A stretch of 64,000 nucleotides of DNA from the NCBI RefSeq assembly GCF_010667685.1, contig NZ_WHZW01000013.1, forward strand, positions 1 to 64,000. Reading direction: 5' to 3'. Position 1 is the first letter of the stretch. Each line of letters starts with the position of its first letter. The notes below the pieces were generated by a model that saw nothing but the letters and a program-made list of their open reading frames with translations, was not told the origin of the DNA and did no database searches. Made by a program: the position numbers and the translations under genes. The DNA is from Bifidobacterium aerophilum. Lineage in GTDB: Bacteria; Actinomycetota; Actinomycetes; Actinomycetales; Bifidobacteriaceae. Positions 55,128 through 63,885 of the stretch are shown in pieces.

Positions 55128-58100
55128 CCGCCGTCAGCCCCTTCTCCTTCGAATAGCGCACATGCAGCGTTTTCATTATCTCACCTTCCTTGTTCGAATC
55201 ATCGACGGCATATGTCGCGCTTCCATCGCCGTCCAGCACGACAAGCAGTTGTCTGGCAAGCTCGCGGTTCTCCATGTATACGTCCCATTGCTCCGGAACG
55301 GCGTGCTCCAGCGCCTTGATGATCGCGTCGACGCCGCAGCCTTTCATCGAAGACCGACTCAGGGAGATCGTGCAGGACAGGATGTCCCTGACTTGTTGCC
55401 GATCCGGGACTCCGGTCCCTGCCGGCAACGGCGCAGATGACGGAAACGCCCACGACGGCAGCTGCAGATTGCCGTCCATGTCTCGTTGCAGCACGATGAC
55501 CTCGAAGGAATCGTCGCTTTCGCGCACACCGGCGGATACCAGTTGTTCCCGTGAACGGCCCGGAGCATCGGGATCGGGCAGGTTCACGTATAGCCACCCA
55601 TCCAGCGAGAACGGCCGGCGACGATCCATAGGCGTGAAGATCCGCAGCTGACCTGCCTGGTTCTCGCTGTTCGCGATCACCCCTTCCATGTCGTTGCGCG
55701 CCGACCGTTCACCGTACTTGCCGGATCTCCATGTAGCCGGACAGATATCGCCGATACCGTACACCGTTTGAACCAGTCGAGGGATATCATCCGGAACACG
55801 GATCGTCGTGGAGCCTTGTGCGCCGATGCGCAGCACCGACAGAGACCGCATCAGCAGATACCGCTGGTACACCTGTTCCAATCCTCGTGCAAACCGCGGA
55901 GGCTGACGATCGTCGACTTCCTCCACGCCGGTGATAATCATACGCGCATGACGCAGCGGCTCAGGACGCTCGCACTCCCCTATGCCGCGCCGATGCCGGT
56001 GCAGACGGCCCGCACGTTGCAGGATCAGGTCTATCGGAGCCGCGTCGGTGATCATCAGGTCGAAATCAACGTCCAGCGATTGTTCCACGACCTGCGTGGC
56101 GACGACGATGCCGCTGCGACGATTCCTGTCGCCGCGTTTGCCGTAGCGTCGGATCAGTTCACGGTCGATACGGGCACGGTCGCAAGCCAGGAAGCGGGAG
56201 TGAGCCAGCATAACGTCCGTATTCATACGCTGGGACAGTAGATCATACGTATGTTGCGCCCGTGCGACCGTATCGCGGATGACGACCGCGCAGCCGCCGT
56301 CCTGCAGATAGGTCTTCAGCGTATCGACCAACGTATCGTCATCGTCCGCGATCATGGAGACGGTTACATCCGCGGCTCGACCGGACGGTTCGGGAGATAT
56401 GTCGGCGAAACCTTCGGCATTGGATACCGAGATCAATGGATAGCGCAGATCCGGCTTTCCGGAAACGGCATCGGGCGCGGTGCCAGCCGTGCGTGTAACC
56501 GATCCGGCATCATCCTCTGCCGATGCCGATGCGGACGACAATGCCGACGATATCATTGAGCGGTTATATCGCGCTTTGCGATCCAGCAATCTTTTTCTGC
56601 CTTGCGGCCGTGCAGAGACAGCATCCCCGCCCGTTTGGCAACGTTTTTCTACGCTCTCCACCGCATCCGCAGCATGCGACCCATGCCGGTACGCATTCAG
56701 GAACGCCTTACGTCTCGATTGCGGCAACGTGGCGCTGAGCATGATCACCGGCACCCCGTACGCGCCCAGCCATGCCAGCACCGTTTCCATGTATACGTTC
56801 ATATATGCGGTGTTCGAATGGATCTCATCCAGGATCACCACCTTGCCGGCGAGCGCCATATGTCTGAGCACCACATGCCGGCAACGCAAACCCGCCATAA
56901 GCACCTGATCGATGGTGCCGACGACGAAATCGGACAGGTTGCCGCGCTTGCGGCCGGTCAGCCATGAATTGACCACGGCCTGCAGTCCCATGGACGATCC
57001 GACGCCGTCAGTATCGCCGTCGACGTAGCCCGCCGAAGATCTCGTCCGCAGAGAGAGGTCAAGTCCGTGACCGTCGTCGAACCAACGTTCCCGCAGCGTC
57101 TCGTACTCGTCGTTCAATTCGCGTTTGCCGTGCGCAAGGAACAGCGACGTCACCATGCACCGGTCGGCGGCCGGCAGATGTCCGATCCAGTCCAGCACAC
57201 GACCGAACATCGCGTTGACGGTCGCCTGCGTGGGCAACGCATAGTAGATGCCGCCGCAATGGAATCGCGATGCGAGAATCTCCGCGGACAGCAATGCCGC
57301 TTCGGTTTTGCCTTCGCCCATGTTGGCTTCGATGATCATCAGACTTGGTTCGCTCATCGTCTGGGCTATGCGGATGGCTTCGCGCTGCACCGGACGCAGT
57401 TCGGCTCCGGGGATGTCGAACTGTTGTGCGAACAGTGCGTCAGGATCACGCGATATCTGCACGGGATTCCACGGTCTCGGCAATCCCAGCATGCTCCATG
57501 CCAGCACCGCGCGACGCTGCGGGTCGAAACGGTTCTCGTCTCGGTCGTCCGAAGATGGTTCATTCAGCGGGCACAATCTGCTATCGCTGGCAATCCAATC
57601 GGCGATGATGACCAGTGCGGTCAGCAGAATCTGGGTCCTCCTGCGCAGAGGGCGCTCATGCAGCTCCCGCAGGATCGGTTCGATCCCAGTGGCTTCGGCG
57701 ATCCAGTCAAGCATCTCGAACCGCACGTTCTGCCATGCTTCGTCACCGGAGAACCGTTCGCAATCCCATCGATGCAGCAACTCCTGTTTGCCGTCGGTCA
57801 ACGATGTGCCGTGATGCCCGGCGACAATGCCGGCGATACCGTGCGCCAACGTTCCGCTTCCCGTGCGCAGACCCTTGCGGGCCATCCACGATTCGACGGT
57901 CCAGCAACCGACGAGTTCATGACGGTACTGCGACCGGTCCGGGCTGTCGCCGACACCGGGATGGATACAAAGCCCGGTCTGGCGCACCTTATCGGCAAGA
58001 CGGGGCACCTGTACCACGAAGGCGGGAGACGCCTTGCCGATGTCATGGATCGTCGCGATGAACCGATACAGCAGTCTGGCTGCATGCTCTGAACCGATGT

Positions 58101-58299
58101 CCTTGCCGATCAATCCCCTGATATCGTCGGCGACGAATTCATCCCATACGCGCAATGCGATCTCGCCGGTGTCCTCCAGATGCTGCCACAGCTGCAGATA
58201 ACGATCGTCGCGCGGATCAAGATACACGCTTTTCGCCCACATCGACAACGCTTGGGCAGGCAGATTCGGACGGCCCTTAGGAAAATGAACGTCGTGCAT
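55117..58299 (-). CDS. cas3: CRISPR-associated nuclease-helicase Cas3
   Basis: 1060 aa. HD nuclease domain at the N-terminus: H40, H85-D86 (IHDIGK), GHHG at 161-164, then IIADWIASDS. SF2 helicase: Walker A EANMGEGKT (324-332), DEIH 491-494, SAT 522-524, then the second RecA domain with GIVVATQVVEQSLDVDFDLMITDAAPIDLILQRAGRLHRH. About 80 Ser/Ala/Asp-rich residues between the RecA domains (roughly 545-620) form an unusually long linker. Degrades the DNA that Cascade opens. ATG lies 4 bp after the fic stop. Confidence 0.96.
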   Translation of the reverse strand: MHDVHFPKGRPNLPAQALSMWAKSVYLDPRDDRYLQLWQHLEDTGEIALRVWDEFVADDIRGLIGKDIGSEHAARLLYRFIATIHDIGKASPAFVVQVPRLADKVRQTGLCIHPGVGDSPDRSQYRHELVGCWTVESWMARKGLRTGSGTLAHGIAGIVAGHHGTSLTDGKQELLHRWDCERFSGDEAWQNVRFEMLDWIAEATGIEPILRELHERPLRRRTQILLTALVIIADWIASDSRLCPLNEPSSDDRDENRFDPQRRAVLAWSMLGLPRPWNPVQISRDPDALFAQQFDIPGAELRPVQREAIRIAQTMSEPSLMIIEANMGEGKTEAALLSAEILASRFHCGGIYYALPTQATVNAMFGRVLDWIGHLPAADRCMVTSLFLAHGKRELNDEYETLRERWFDDGHGLDLSLRTRSSAGYVDGDTDGVGSSMGLQAVVNSWLTGRKRGNLSDFVVGTIDQVLMAGLRCRHVVLRHMALAGKVVILDEIHSNTAYMNVYMETVLAWLGAYGVPVIMLSATLPQSRRKAFLNAYRHGSHAADAVESVEKRCQTGGDAVSARPQGRKRLLDRKARYNRSMISSALSSASASAEDDAGSVTRTAGTAPDAVSGKPDLRYPLISVSNAEGFADISPEPSGRAADVTVSMIADDDDTLVDTLKTYLQDGGCAVVIRDTVARAQHTYDLLSQRMNTDVMLAHSRFLACDRARIDRELIRRYGKRGDRNRRSGIVVATQVVEQSLDVDFDLMITDAAPIDLILQRAGRLHRHRRGIGECERPEPLRHARMIITGVEEVDDRQPPRFARGLEQVYQRYLLMRSLSVLRIGAQGSTTIRVPDDIPRLVQTVYGIGDICPATWRSGKYGERSARNDMEGVIANSENQAGQLRIFTPMDRRRPFSLDGWLYVNLPDPDAPGRSREQLVSAGVRESDDSFEVIVLQRDMDGNLQLPSWAFPSSAPLPAGTGVPDRQQVRDILSCTISLSRSSMKGCGVDAIIKALEHAVPEQWDVYMENRELARQLLVVLDGDGSATYAVDDSNKEGEIMKTLHVRYSKEKGLTADVE

Positions 58300-58303
58300 G
58301 GCG

Positions 58304-59530
58304 TCACCGCCTTCTCAGTTGCGCGGCGTATTCATCCAGAACGTGCAGTATGCCTCGATGAGCCCATACCGTATTTCTTCTGCCGCCCTTGATCTGCGTC
58401 AGCACGCCTCGGTCGGCCAATGTGCCAATCGCACGTCGAGCCGTCATCGGACTCATTCCAAAGTGGGAGACCACATATTCCTGATTGATGATCGGCTGTT
58501 CGATGAGTGCCGGCAGCACGTTCCATGCCGCGGCATCCTGGCGAATCCCTTTCAAGGCATTTCTGGAGACGGTCAATTGTTCAGTCAACCGATCGATCAG
58601 TTCAATGCCCGTCGTTGCGGCGTAGCGGCAGGCGTATGCGAAGCATTCGACGATCGGCCGTGCATCTCCGGAACGGTATTCCATCAGCGCATTGAAATAC
58701 CGTTCCGTATCCGTAAGCAGGCCTGCGGATACCGGAGGCGTCACGTTACGGACTAGTTCCTTATGCCTCAATATCGCATGGACCAGTGCACGTCCCACTC
58801 GGCCATTGCCATCGACGAATGGATGGATGGTTTCGAATTGGGCATGGGCGACGGCGCATTGCATCACCACCGGAATATCATCACGGCGCAGAAAATCCAG
58901 CATATCGCGAATCAGCGGTTCGACCAGGTCCGACTGAGGACCGACATGTCTCGCATGGACCGGACCGAACGAGCTTCCTCCGACCCACACCAGCTGGGTG
59001 CGAAATCTTCCGGCGTACAACTTCCATCCCGGTTGCGCGGAAAGCAACGCGTCATGCATCATCAACAGGTTTCGTTCACTGAGATCCTCCGACAATGCCA
59101 ATGCGGATTCCATGGCGCGCACGTTGCCCACCACCACTGCGGCGTTGCCGCCCGTTCCCTCGCCGAGTTCCTGCAACGCAAGATTCTTCGCGCCAACAGT
59201 CAGATTTTCGATCTGCGATGAGGACGTGGACTCCGTGCGCAGTAGAATCGATGACATAGGTCCGATCACACGGCTTTTCGATCCGAATCTGGCCGCCGCA
59301 TACGCATCCAGTTCTCCCAACGCACGTGCAGATTCCTCCAAGTTGGCGCTGATGTCGGATGGAATATCGAATAACACATCCGCAATACGCGCCGGGATTG
59401 CGGAATAGTACTCACCTGTTTCGCGTTTACGTTCCGATCGAGAAAGATACAAGTCGTCATCGGGACGCCAGAAATGTAGCTCTTTCCCCATGGGGGGCAC
59501 CGATAGTGGAATCATCGCCGTATCTGTCAT
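58304..59530 (-). CDS. Fic family protein with C-terminal winged helix, first gene of the cas operon
   Basis: 408 aa from ATG 59530 (AAAGGAG upstream). Fic core motif HPFVDGNGRVGR (236-247) complete, with an N-terminal inhibitory helix SSQIEN (104-109), i.e. a class II Fic. Such enzymes AMPylate proteins, mostly themselves or DNA gyrase-like targets. The C-terminal 70 residues form a winged helix (FGMSPMTARRAIGTLADRGVLTQIKGGRRNTVWAH), so DNA binding and autoregulation are likely. The stop is 4 bp before cas3, so it is cotranscribed with all cas genes. The link to CRISPR control is inference. Confidence 0.9.
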   Translation of the reverse strand: MTDTAMIPLSVPPMGKELHFWRPDDDLYLSRSERKRETGEYYSAIPARIADVLFDIPSDISANLEESARALGELDAYAAARFGSKSRVIGPMSSILLRTESTSSSQIENLTVGAKNLALQELGEGTGGNAAVVVGNVRAMESALALSEDLSERNLLMMHDALLSAQPGWKLYAGRFRTQLVWVGGSSFGPVHARHVGPQSDLVEPLIRDMLDFLRRDDIPVVMQCAVAHAQFETIHPFVDGNGRVGRALVHAILRHKELVRNVTPPVSAGLLTDTERYFNALMEYRSGDARPIVECFAYACRYAATTGIELIDRLTEQLTVSRNALKGIRQDAAAWNVLPALIEQPIINQEYVVSHFGMSPMTARRAIGTLADRGVLTQIKGGRRNTVWAHRGILHVLDEYAAQLRRR

Positions 59531-59548
59531 GAACACTCCTTTGTGAGA

Positions 59549-59568
59549 ACAGTTATCGCAATATCTGT
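59549..59568. promoter_or_regulatory. Palindromic operator before fic
   Basis: ACAGTTATCGCAATATCTGT has 10-bp half-sites matching at 8 of 10 positions. It ends just upstream of the fic RBS. To its right, 59569-59610 is very AT-rich with two CTTTTATAA copies (59580-59588, 59594-59602), which should contain the promoter on the - strand. A site here would control fic and the whole cas operon. Confidence 0.55.
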
Positions 59569-59624
59569 TTAATATAAACCTTTTATAATTATCTTTTATA
59601 AATAATGATACCATAAGCTTCCGC

Positions 59625-59698
59625 CATTCACCCCCGCGCCTGCAGGGAACTCATCAACCCGTTCTACTTATCCGGATCACTCCCGCGCGGCATTTGCC
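59625..59698. repeat. Possible relic CRISPR repeats upstream of fic
   Basis: 59628-59652 (TCACCCCCGCGCCTGCAGGG...) matches the repeat at about 20 of 25 positions. 59674-59698 begins GGATCACTCCCGCGCGG. They are 49 bp apart, not 61. They lie at the other end of the cas operon from the array and may be remnants of a former second array; chance GC-rich similarity is not excluded. Confidence 0.35.
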
Positions 59699-59759
59699 AC
59701 ATATGCGGAACACAGCATCCCAGTGTATGACACGTCGCCCGTTTCGACAAAGAACAAGG

Positions 59760-60419
59760 TCACTGCACCGTGATCGTCACCGGGTCGCTGGTGACTTCGG
59801 GCTGGTCCTTGAGGCTGAGCCGCGCGGTGTACGTGCCGGCGTTGACCTTGGGCAGCGACGCGTCGGCCTTGCATTCGGAACCGGTCGCGTTCGCGTTCCA
59901 GGTGATCTGCTGCCGGTCGGAATCGCCCTTGCTCATCAGCAGCAGACGCGAGTCGACCGGGCACACGTCGGATTTCCAGATCGTCTGGCTGCCCGACGTG
60001 ATCGTCAGCACGCGGTTTCCGTCCGACCCGTCGATCAGGCATCCGGTCTTGCTGGAACCGGTATAGGTGATCGTCGCGGTGAAATCCAAGGATCCGCCGA
60101 CCGGAACGCTCTGCGCGGCCGGAACCAGCGACAGACTCACCGTACCCTTGGCGCAGTCCGTAATACCGCCGGTTTTCGGCGGATCAGGCACCGCATCACG
60201 CGAAATCGCATAGATTTCGTCATGATTGATGGCCGCGCCGATCGCGCCGATGCCACGGAACAGGCTATAGCCGCAGAAACCGATCAGCGCGACCACGATC
60301 GTCAGGACCAGAAACACGACGATCCGGCGACGACGATAGATCGCCCTTTGCCGCTTGCTGATCTTGCGTTTGCGCGACGTACGCCGCCCGTCTGGCCGCA
60401 CCGACTTCCGCTGTACCAT
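59760..60419 (-). CDS. Single-pass anchored extracytoplasmic protein, unknown
   Basis: 219 aa. A very basic N-terminus (RRTSRKRKISKRQRAIYRRRR) precedes a transmembrane helix (IVVFLVLTIVVALIGFCGYSLF, about 36-57). The rest is extracytoplasmic and beta-rich (VSLSLVPAAQSVPVGGSLDFTATITYTGS ... NAGTYTARLSLKDQPEVTSDPVTITV), an Ig-like or DUF4232-type fold with four Cys that could form disulphides. Conserved-looking, no known function. Confidence 0.65.
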   Translation of the reverse strand: MVQRKSVRPDGRRTSRKRKISKRQRAIYRRRRIVVFLVLTIVVALIGFCGYSLFRGIGAIGAAINHDEIYAISRDAVPDPPKTGGITDCAKGTVSLSLVPAAQSVPVGGSLDFTATITYTGSSKTGCLIDGSDGNRVLTITSGSQTIWKSDVCPVDSRLLLMSKGDSDRQQITWNANATGSECKADASLPKVNAGTYTARLSLKDQPEVTSDPVTITVQ

Positions 60420-60506
60420 AGTCCCCCAGTGTATACCACGCCGTCCGGCGCGATTCGCCGCCAATGGTCCCGGCAACGAACGCTGCCGTTCCCGCGGAAC
60501 CGCACG

Positions 60507-61406
60507 TCACTGTGGCAGCCGGACGCCGCCGTCCGGCAGCATGTCGATCAGTCCATCCTCGTCCAGCGAGGCGATGCACTGGTCAAGCTGGACATGATCG
60601 GCCCACAGCGACTCGATCCGGCTTCGTTCCAGCACCGATTGCCCATCCGGCAACCCACGCAGCGCATCCAATACGATGCCGCGCACCTGCCGGTCGGTGC
60701 CGGCGAACCGTTGGCGGGGACGGGTGCGCCGCTCCCCCAGTCCCGGACGCCCTGCTGCGAGGAACGCGCAATGCTCCGCCACCGGGCACACGTCGCACAG
60801 CGGACGTTTCGCCGTGCACACGGTCGCGCCGAGTTCCATCACCGACTGGTTCCACGTCACCGATCGGGCGGCGTCCGCCGGCAGCACGCGATTCACCAGC
60901 TCACGTTCGGCGGGCTTGGCCGAGCCTCCCAAAGACTCCTCGCCGAGGAACACGCGCGACAGCACGCGACGGATGTTCGTGTCGATCACCGCGATCCGCT
61001 CGCCGAACGCAAAACTCAATACCGCAGACGCCGTGTAGTCGCCGATACCGGGCAGTCCGGTCAGCTCGTCATAGGTGCGCGGCAGTTCGTCGGCGTACCG
61101 GTCACGCACCGCACGGGCGCAATCCTGCAGGCGCAATGCCCGCCGCGGATAACCAAGACGGCCCCATGCGGTGATCACCTCGGCCGTGGTCGCGTCCGCG
61201 AGCGCCGCAGCGTCGGGCCATGCGCGCATCCACGTCTCCCAGTACGGTACGACGCGGCTCATCTGCGTCTGCTGGCTCATGACTTCGGAGACGAGCACGC
61301 CCCAAGGTGTCGTCCGTCCGAATCGCCATGGCAGGTCGCGCGCGTTCGTATCCCACCATGCGGCGAGTTTGCGGCGGACGGATTCGTTACGTTGAAGATC
61401 GTTCAT
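60507..61406 (-). CDS. mutY: A/G-specific adenine DNA glycosylase MutY
   Basis: 299 aa. Removes A opposite 8-oxoG. Catalytic Glu in LVSEVMSQQTQMSRV, HhH LPGIGDYTASAVLSFAF, Asp in VIDTNIRRV, and the [4Fe-4S] loop C-x6-C-x2-C-x5-C (CTAKRPLCDVCPVAEHC). The C-terminal NUDIX-like 8-oxoG-recognition domain is reduced to about 80 residues with no clear MutT fold, so it is shorter than E. coli MutY. Confidence 0.93.
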   Translation of the reverse strand: MNDLQRNESVRRKLAAWWDTNARDLPWRFGRTTPWGVLVSEVMSQQTQMSRVVPYWETWMRAWPDAAALADATTAEVITAWGRLGYPRRALRLQDCARAVRDRYADELPRTYDELTGLPGIGDYTASAVLSFAFGERIAVIDTNIRRVLSRVFLGEESLGGSAKPAERELVNRVLPADAARSVTWNQSVMELGATVCTAKRPLCDVCPVAEHCAFLAAGRPGLGERRTRPRQRFAGTDRQVRGIVLDALRGLPDGQSVLERSRIESLWADHVQLDQCIASLDEDGLIDMLPDGGVRLPQ

Positions 61407-61439
61407 ACGATGCGAAATCGTTTACCGGTTGCCGACTGT

Positions 61440-62087
61440 TTACCTGCCGCCGGCAAAATTAAGCTGCCTCCATGCCTCGTAGATGGCGATGGACGCGCAG
61501 TTGGTGAGGTTCAGCGAGCGCAGGGACGGACGCATGGGCAGACGCACCTGTTCGGCGACGTGCGGCCCGGCCATGATGTCCATCGGGTCGGGGATGTCGC
61601 CCGGTTCGGGGCCGAACAGGAGGATGTCGGTCGGCTTGTATTCGACTTCGGTGTACAGCTTCGTCGCATGCGCGGTGAACGCGATGATGCGCGAGTTCGG
61701 CATGGATTCGACGAGGTTGTCGAAGTTCGGATGCAGCACGACGTGTGCCATGTCGTGATAATCGAGGCCGGCGCGGCGCAGCTTCGTGTCGCGCAGGTTG
61801 AAGCCGAGCGGTTCGACCAGATGCAGGATGGTGCCGGTCACCGCGCACAGGCGGATCGCAGAACCGGTGTTTCCGGGAATGCGCGGGCTGTAGTAGCACA
61901 GGTGCGGGGTCGCGGTTTCGGCCTTGGCGGCGTCCTCGGCGGACAGCATCGCGTCGACCACGGAGATCGGGTTGCCGTGTGCGTCGGTCACGAGCTCGTC
62001 CGGCCCGTAATTGGACTTGCGGTACCCGTATTCGAACATCTTCTCGACTTTGGCCTCGGGGTTCTGCGCTTCCGTCTGCTCCGTCAT
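61440..62087 (-). CDS. trmL: tRNA (cytidine(34)-2'-O)-methyltransferase TrmL, SPOUT family
   Basis: 215 aa. SPOUT knot signatures: YYSPRIPGNTGSAIRLCAVTG, LHLVEPLGFNLRDTKLRRAGLDYHD, LLFGPEPGDIP, and RSLNLTNCASIAIYEAWRQL. Methylates the wobble base of leucine tRNAs. ATG 62087 follows GGTGG; an N-terminal stretch of about 50 residues is longer than in YibK. The upstream frame to 62246 lies in the non-coding hairpin region. Confidence 0.93.
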   Translation of the reverse strand: MTEQTEAQNPEAKVEKMFEYGYRKSNYGPDELVTDAHGNPISVVDAMLSAEDAAKAETATPHLCYYSPRIPGNTGSAIRLCAVTGTILHLVEPLGFNLRDTKLRRAGLDYHDMAHVVLHPNFDNLVESMPNSRIIAFTAHATKLYTEVEYKPTDILLFGPEPGDIPDPMDIMAGPHVAEQVRLPMRPSLRSLNLTNCASIAIYEAWRQLNFAGGR

Positions 62088-62195
62088 ATCATCCACCGTC
62101 TGTTGTCGTGTACGATTTCCGTCACCCGAGCATAAAACAGCCCCTGCCCGAAGGACTGTCACTCGTTTCGAATGACAATGTGCGGTGCGGTGCCC

Positions 62196-62283
62196 GCGTG
62201 GGGTCGGGATACGCATTCCCCGACACGCTCCGGGCCGCTCGGCCAAGTCATACGGTCGAGAAACGCATATCCCGACCCCACGC
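62196..62283 (-). other. 88-nt hairpin element A (possible structured RNA)
   Basis: Arms 62196-62223 and 62256-62283 (28 nt each) pair around a 32-nt loop. Four of 28 positions deviate, and all four would be G-U pairs in a - strand RNA. The loop contains GGCC-GCTC-GGCC (62233-62244), an inner 4-bp stem. It has the same dimensions as element B and no U-tract, so it is not an ordinary terminator. No open reading frame of interest. Confidence 0.7.
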
Positions 62284-62337
62284 TCGTTTTAGTAGCACCG
62301 TTGCGAAGCGTAAGTCCAATAGGAACGTATCTAACCA

Positions 62338-62425
62338 GTGGTGCGGCGGGGTATATGCATCGTGACATGCTCTAGGGCGCTTGCCCAAGTCTTACAGTCA
62401 CGATGCATATACCCCGCCGCACCAC
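62338..62425 (-). other. 88-nt hairpin element B (possible structured RNA)
   Basis: A perfect 28-bp stem (62338-62365 with 62398-62425) and a 32-nt loop (62366-62397). The loop is identical to that of element A at 24 of 32 positions, although the stem sequences differ. The inner stem here is GGGC-GCTT-GCCC. Paired changes at loop positions 12/19 and 3/31 keep pairing. 54 bp separate the two elements. The remainder of the 400-bp gap between trmL and the UPF0210 gene holds no gene. Confidence 0.72.
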
Positions 62426-62443
62426 GGTCACGTACGCTGGCAT

Positions 62444-62485
62444 TTAACTCAGCTGGTACTTAACTCAGCCAATATTTAACGCAAC
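62444..62485. repeat. 16-bp tandem motif after hairpin B
   Basis: TTAACTCAGCTGGTAC (62444-62459) is followed by TTAACTCAGCCAATAT (62460-62475) and TTAACGCAAC. Three phased TTAAC heads, 16 bp apart, lie between hairpin B and the UPF0210 stop. Confidence 0.45.
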
Positions 62486-62488
62486 GCG

Positions 62489-63853
62489 TCAGTTCTTGAA
62501 CGAGTGGATCGGGGCGGGGATGCGGCCACCGCGGGTCACGAACGCCTCGCACGAGGTGTTGTTGACCGGCATGATCGGCGCGTAACCCATGAGGCCGCCG
62601 AAGTTGGCCATCTCGCCCACACCCTTGCCGTACACCGGGATGACGCGCACGGCGGTGGTCTTCTGGTTGACCATGCCGATGGCCGCCTCGTCGGCGATCA
62701 GGCCGGAGATCGTGGCCGCCGTCGTGTCGCCCGGGATGGCGATCATGTCGAGGCCGACCGAGCACACGCAGGTCATCGCCTCGAGCTTTTCGAGCGTCAG
62801 GCACCCGGAGGCCGCCGCGTCGATCATGTTCTTGTCTTCGGAGACGGGGATGAACGCGCCGGACAGGCCGCCGACGTACGAGGACGCCATGATGCCGCCC
62901 TTCTTGACCTGGTCGTTGAGCATCGCGAGCGCCGCGGTGGTGCCGGGCGCTCCGACCTGTTCGAGGCCGATCTTTTCGAGCACTTCGCCGACCGAATCGC
63001 CCACGGCCGGGGTCGGGGCGAGCGACAGGTCGATGATGCCGAACGGCACGCCGAGCCGCCGCGAAGCCTCCTGCGCCACGAGTTGACCGACGCGCGTGAT
63101 CTTGAACGCGGTGCGTTTGATCGTCTCGCACAGGAACTCGAAATCCTTGCCCTTGGCCGCATCGAGCGCACGCGAAACGACGCCCGGTCCGGACACGCCC
63201 ACGTTGATGACCGCGTCGCCTTCGGTCACGCCGTGAAAGCCGCCGGCCATGAACGGGTTGTCGTCGGGCACGTTGCAGAACGCGACGAATTTGACGCAGC
63301 CGTACGAGTCGTTGTCGCGCGTGTTGTAGGCGATGTCCTTGATGACGCGGCCGAGCAGCTCGACGGCGTTCATGTCGATGCCGGTCTTCGTGGAGCCGAC
63401 GTTGACGGACGAGCAGACGATGTCAGTTTCCGTGAGGGCCTGCGGCAGCGATTCGATGAGCAGGCGCTCGGCCGGGGTCATGGCCTTGGAGACGAGCGCG
63501 GAGTAGCCGCCGATGAGATCGACGCCGACCTCCTTGGCCGCACGATCCAACGCATGGGCGATCTTGACGAAGTCCGCGCTCGTCTTGCACGAGCTGGCGC
63601 CGACGAGCGAGATCGGGGTGACGGTGATGCGCTTGTTGACGATCGGGATGCCGTAGTCACGTTCGATGGCCTGTCCCGTGGCGACGAGGTCTTTGGCGTA
63701 GGTGGTGATCTTGCGGTAGATGTTGTCGCAGGTCTCGTCGACGGTGTCGGCCGCGCAGTCGAGCAGGGAGATGCCCATCGTGATGGTGCGCACGTCGAGT
63801 TTTTCCTGCTCGATCATCTGATTGGTCTCGTGGACCTCCATGATGTTCAGCAT
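62489..63853 (-). CDS. UPF0210 family protein (DUF711, PFL-like fold)
   Basis: 454 aa, cytoplasmic. Start ATG 63853 with AAAGGA upstream (an in-frame TTG at 63859 is less likely). The family fingerprint is clear: [93 protein letters not shown]. Usually found with an upstream ACT-domain partner (UPF0237), as here. Related to glycyl-radical enzyme folds, but without the radical motif; the function is not established. Confidence 0.9.
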   Translation of the reverse strand: MLNIMEVHETNQMIEQEKLDVRTITMGISLLDCAADTVDETCDNIYRKITTYAKDLVATGQAIERDYGIPIVNKRITVTPISLVGASSCKTSADFVKIAHALDRAAKEVGVDLIGGYSALVSKAMTPAERLLIESLPQALTETDIVCSSVNVGSTKTGIDMNAVELLGRVIKDIAYNTRDNDSYGCVKFVAFCNVPDDNPFMAGGFHGVTEGDAVINVGVSGPGVVSRALDAAKGKDFEFLCETIKRTAFKITRVGQLVAQEASRRLGVPFGIIDLSLAPTPAVGDSVGEVLEKIGLEQVGAPGTTAALAMLNDQVKKGGIMASSYVGGLSGAFIPVSEDKNMIDAAASGCLTLEKLEAMTCVCSVGLDMIAIPGDTTAATISGLIADEAAIGMVNQKTTAVRVIPVYGKGVGEMANFGGLMGYAPIMPVNNTSCEAFVTRGGRIPAPIHSFKN

Positions 63854-63885
63854 GGTCAAGTTCCTTTCGGTCGGTCCGGCGAGGC

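Noticed and set aside
62196..62425. The twin hairpins as ordinary Rho-independent terminators
   Set aside because: Stems of 28 bp with 32-nt structured loops and no U-tract, present as two similar copies, do not fit a terminator.
62196..62425. Integron attC sites
   Set aside because: No integrase, no GTTRRRY core sites at the ends and no gene cassettes between the elements.
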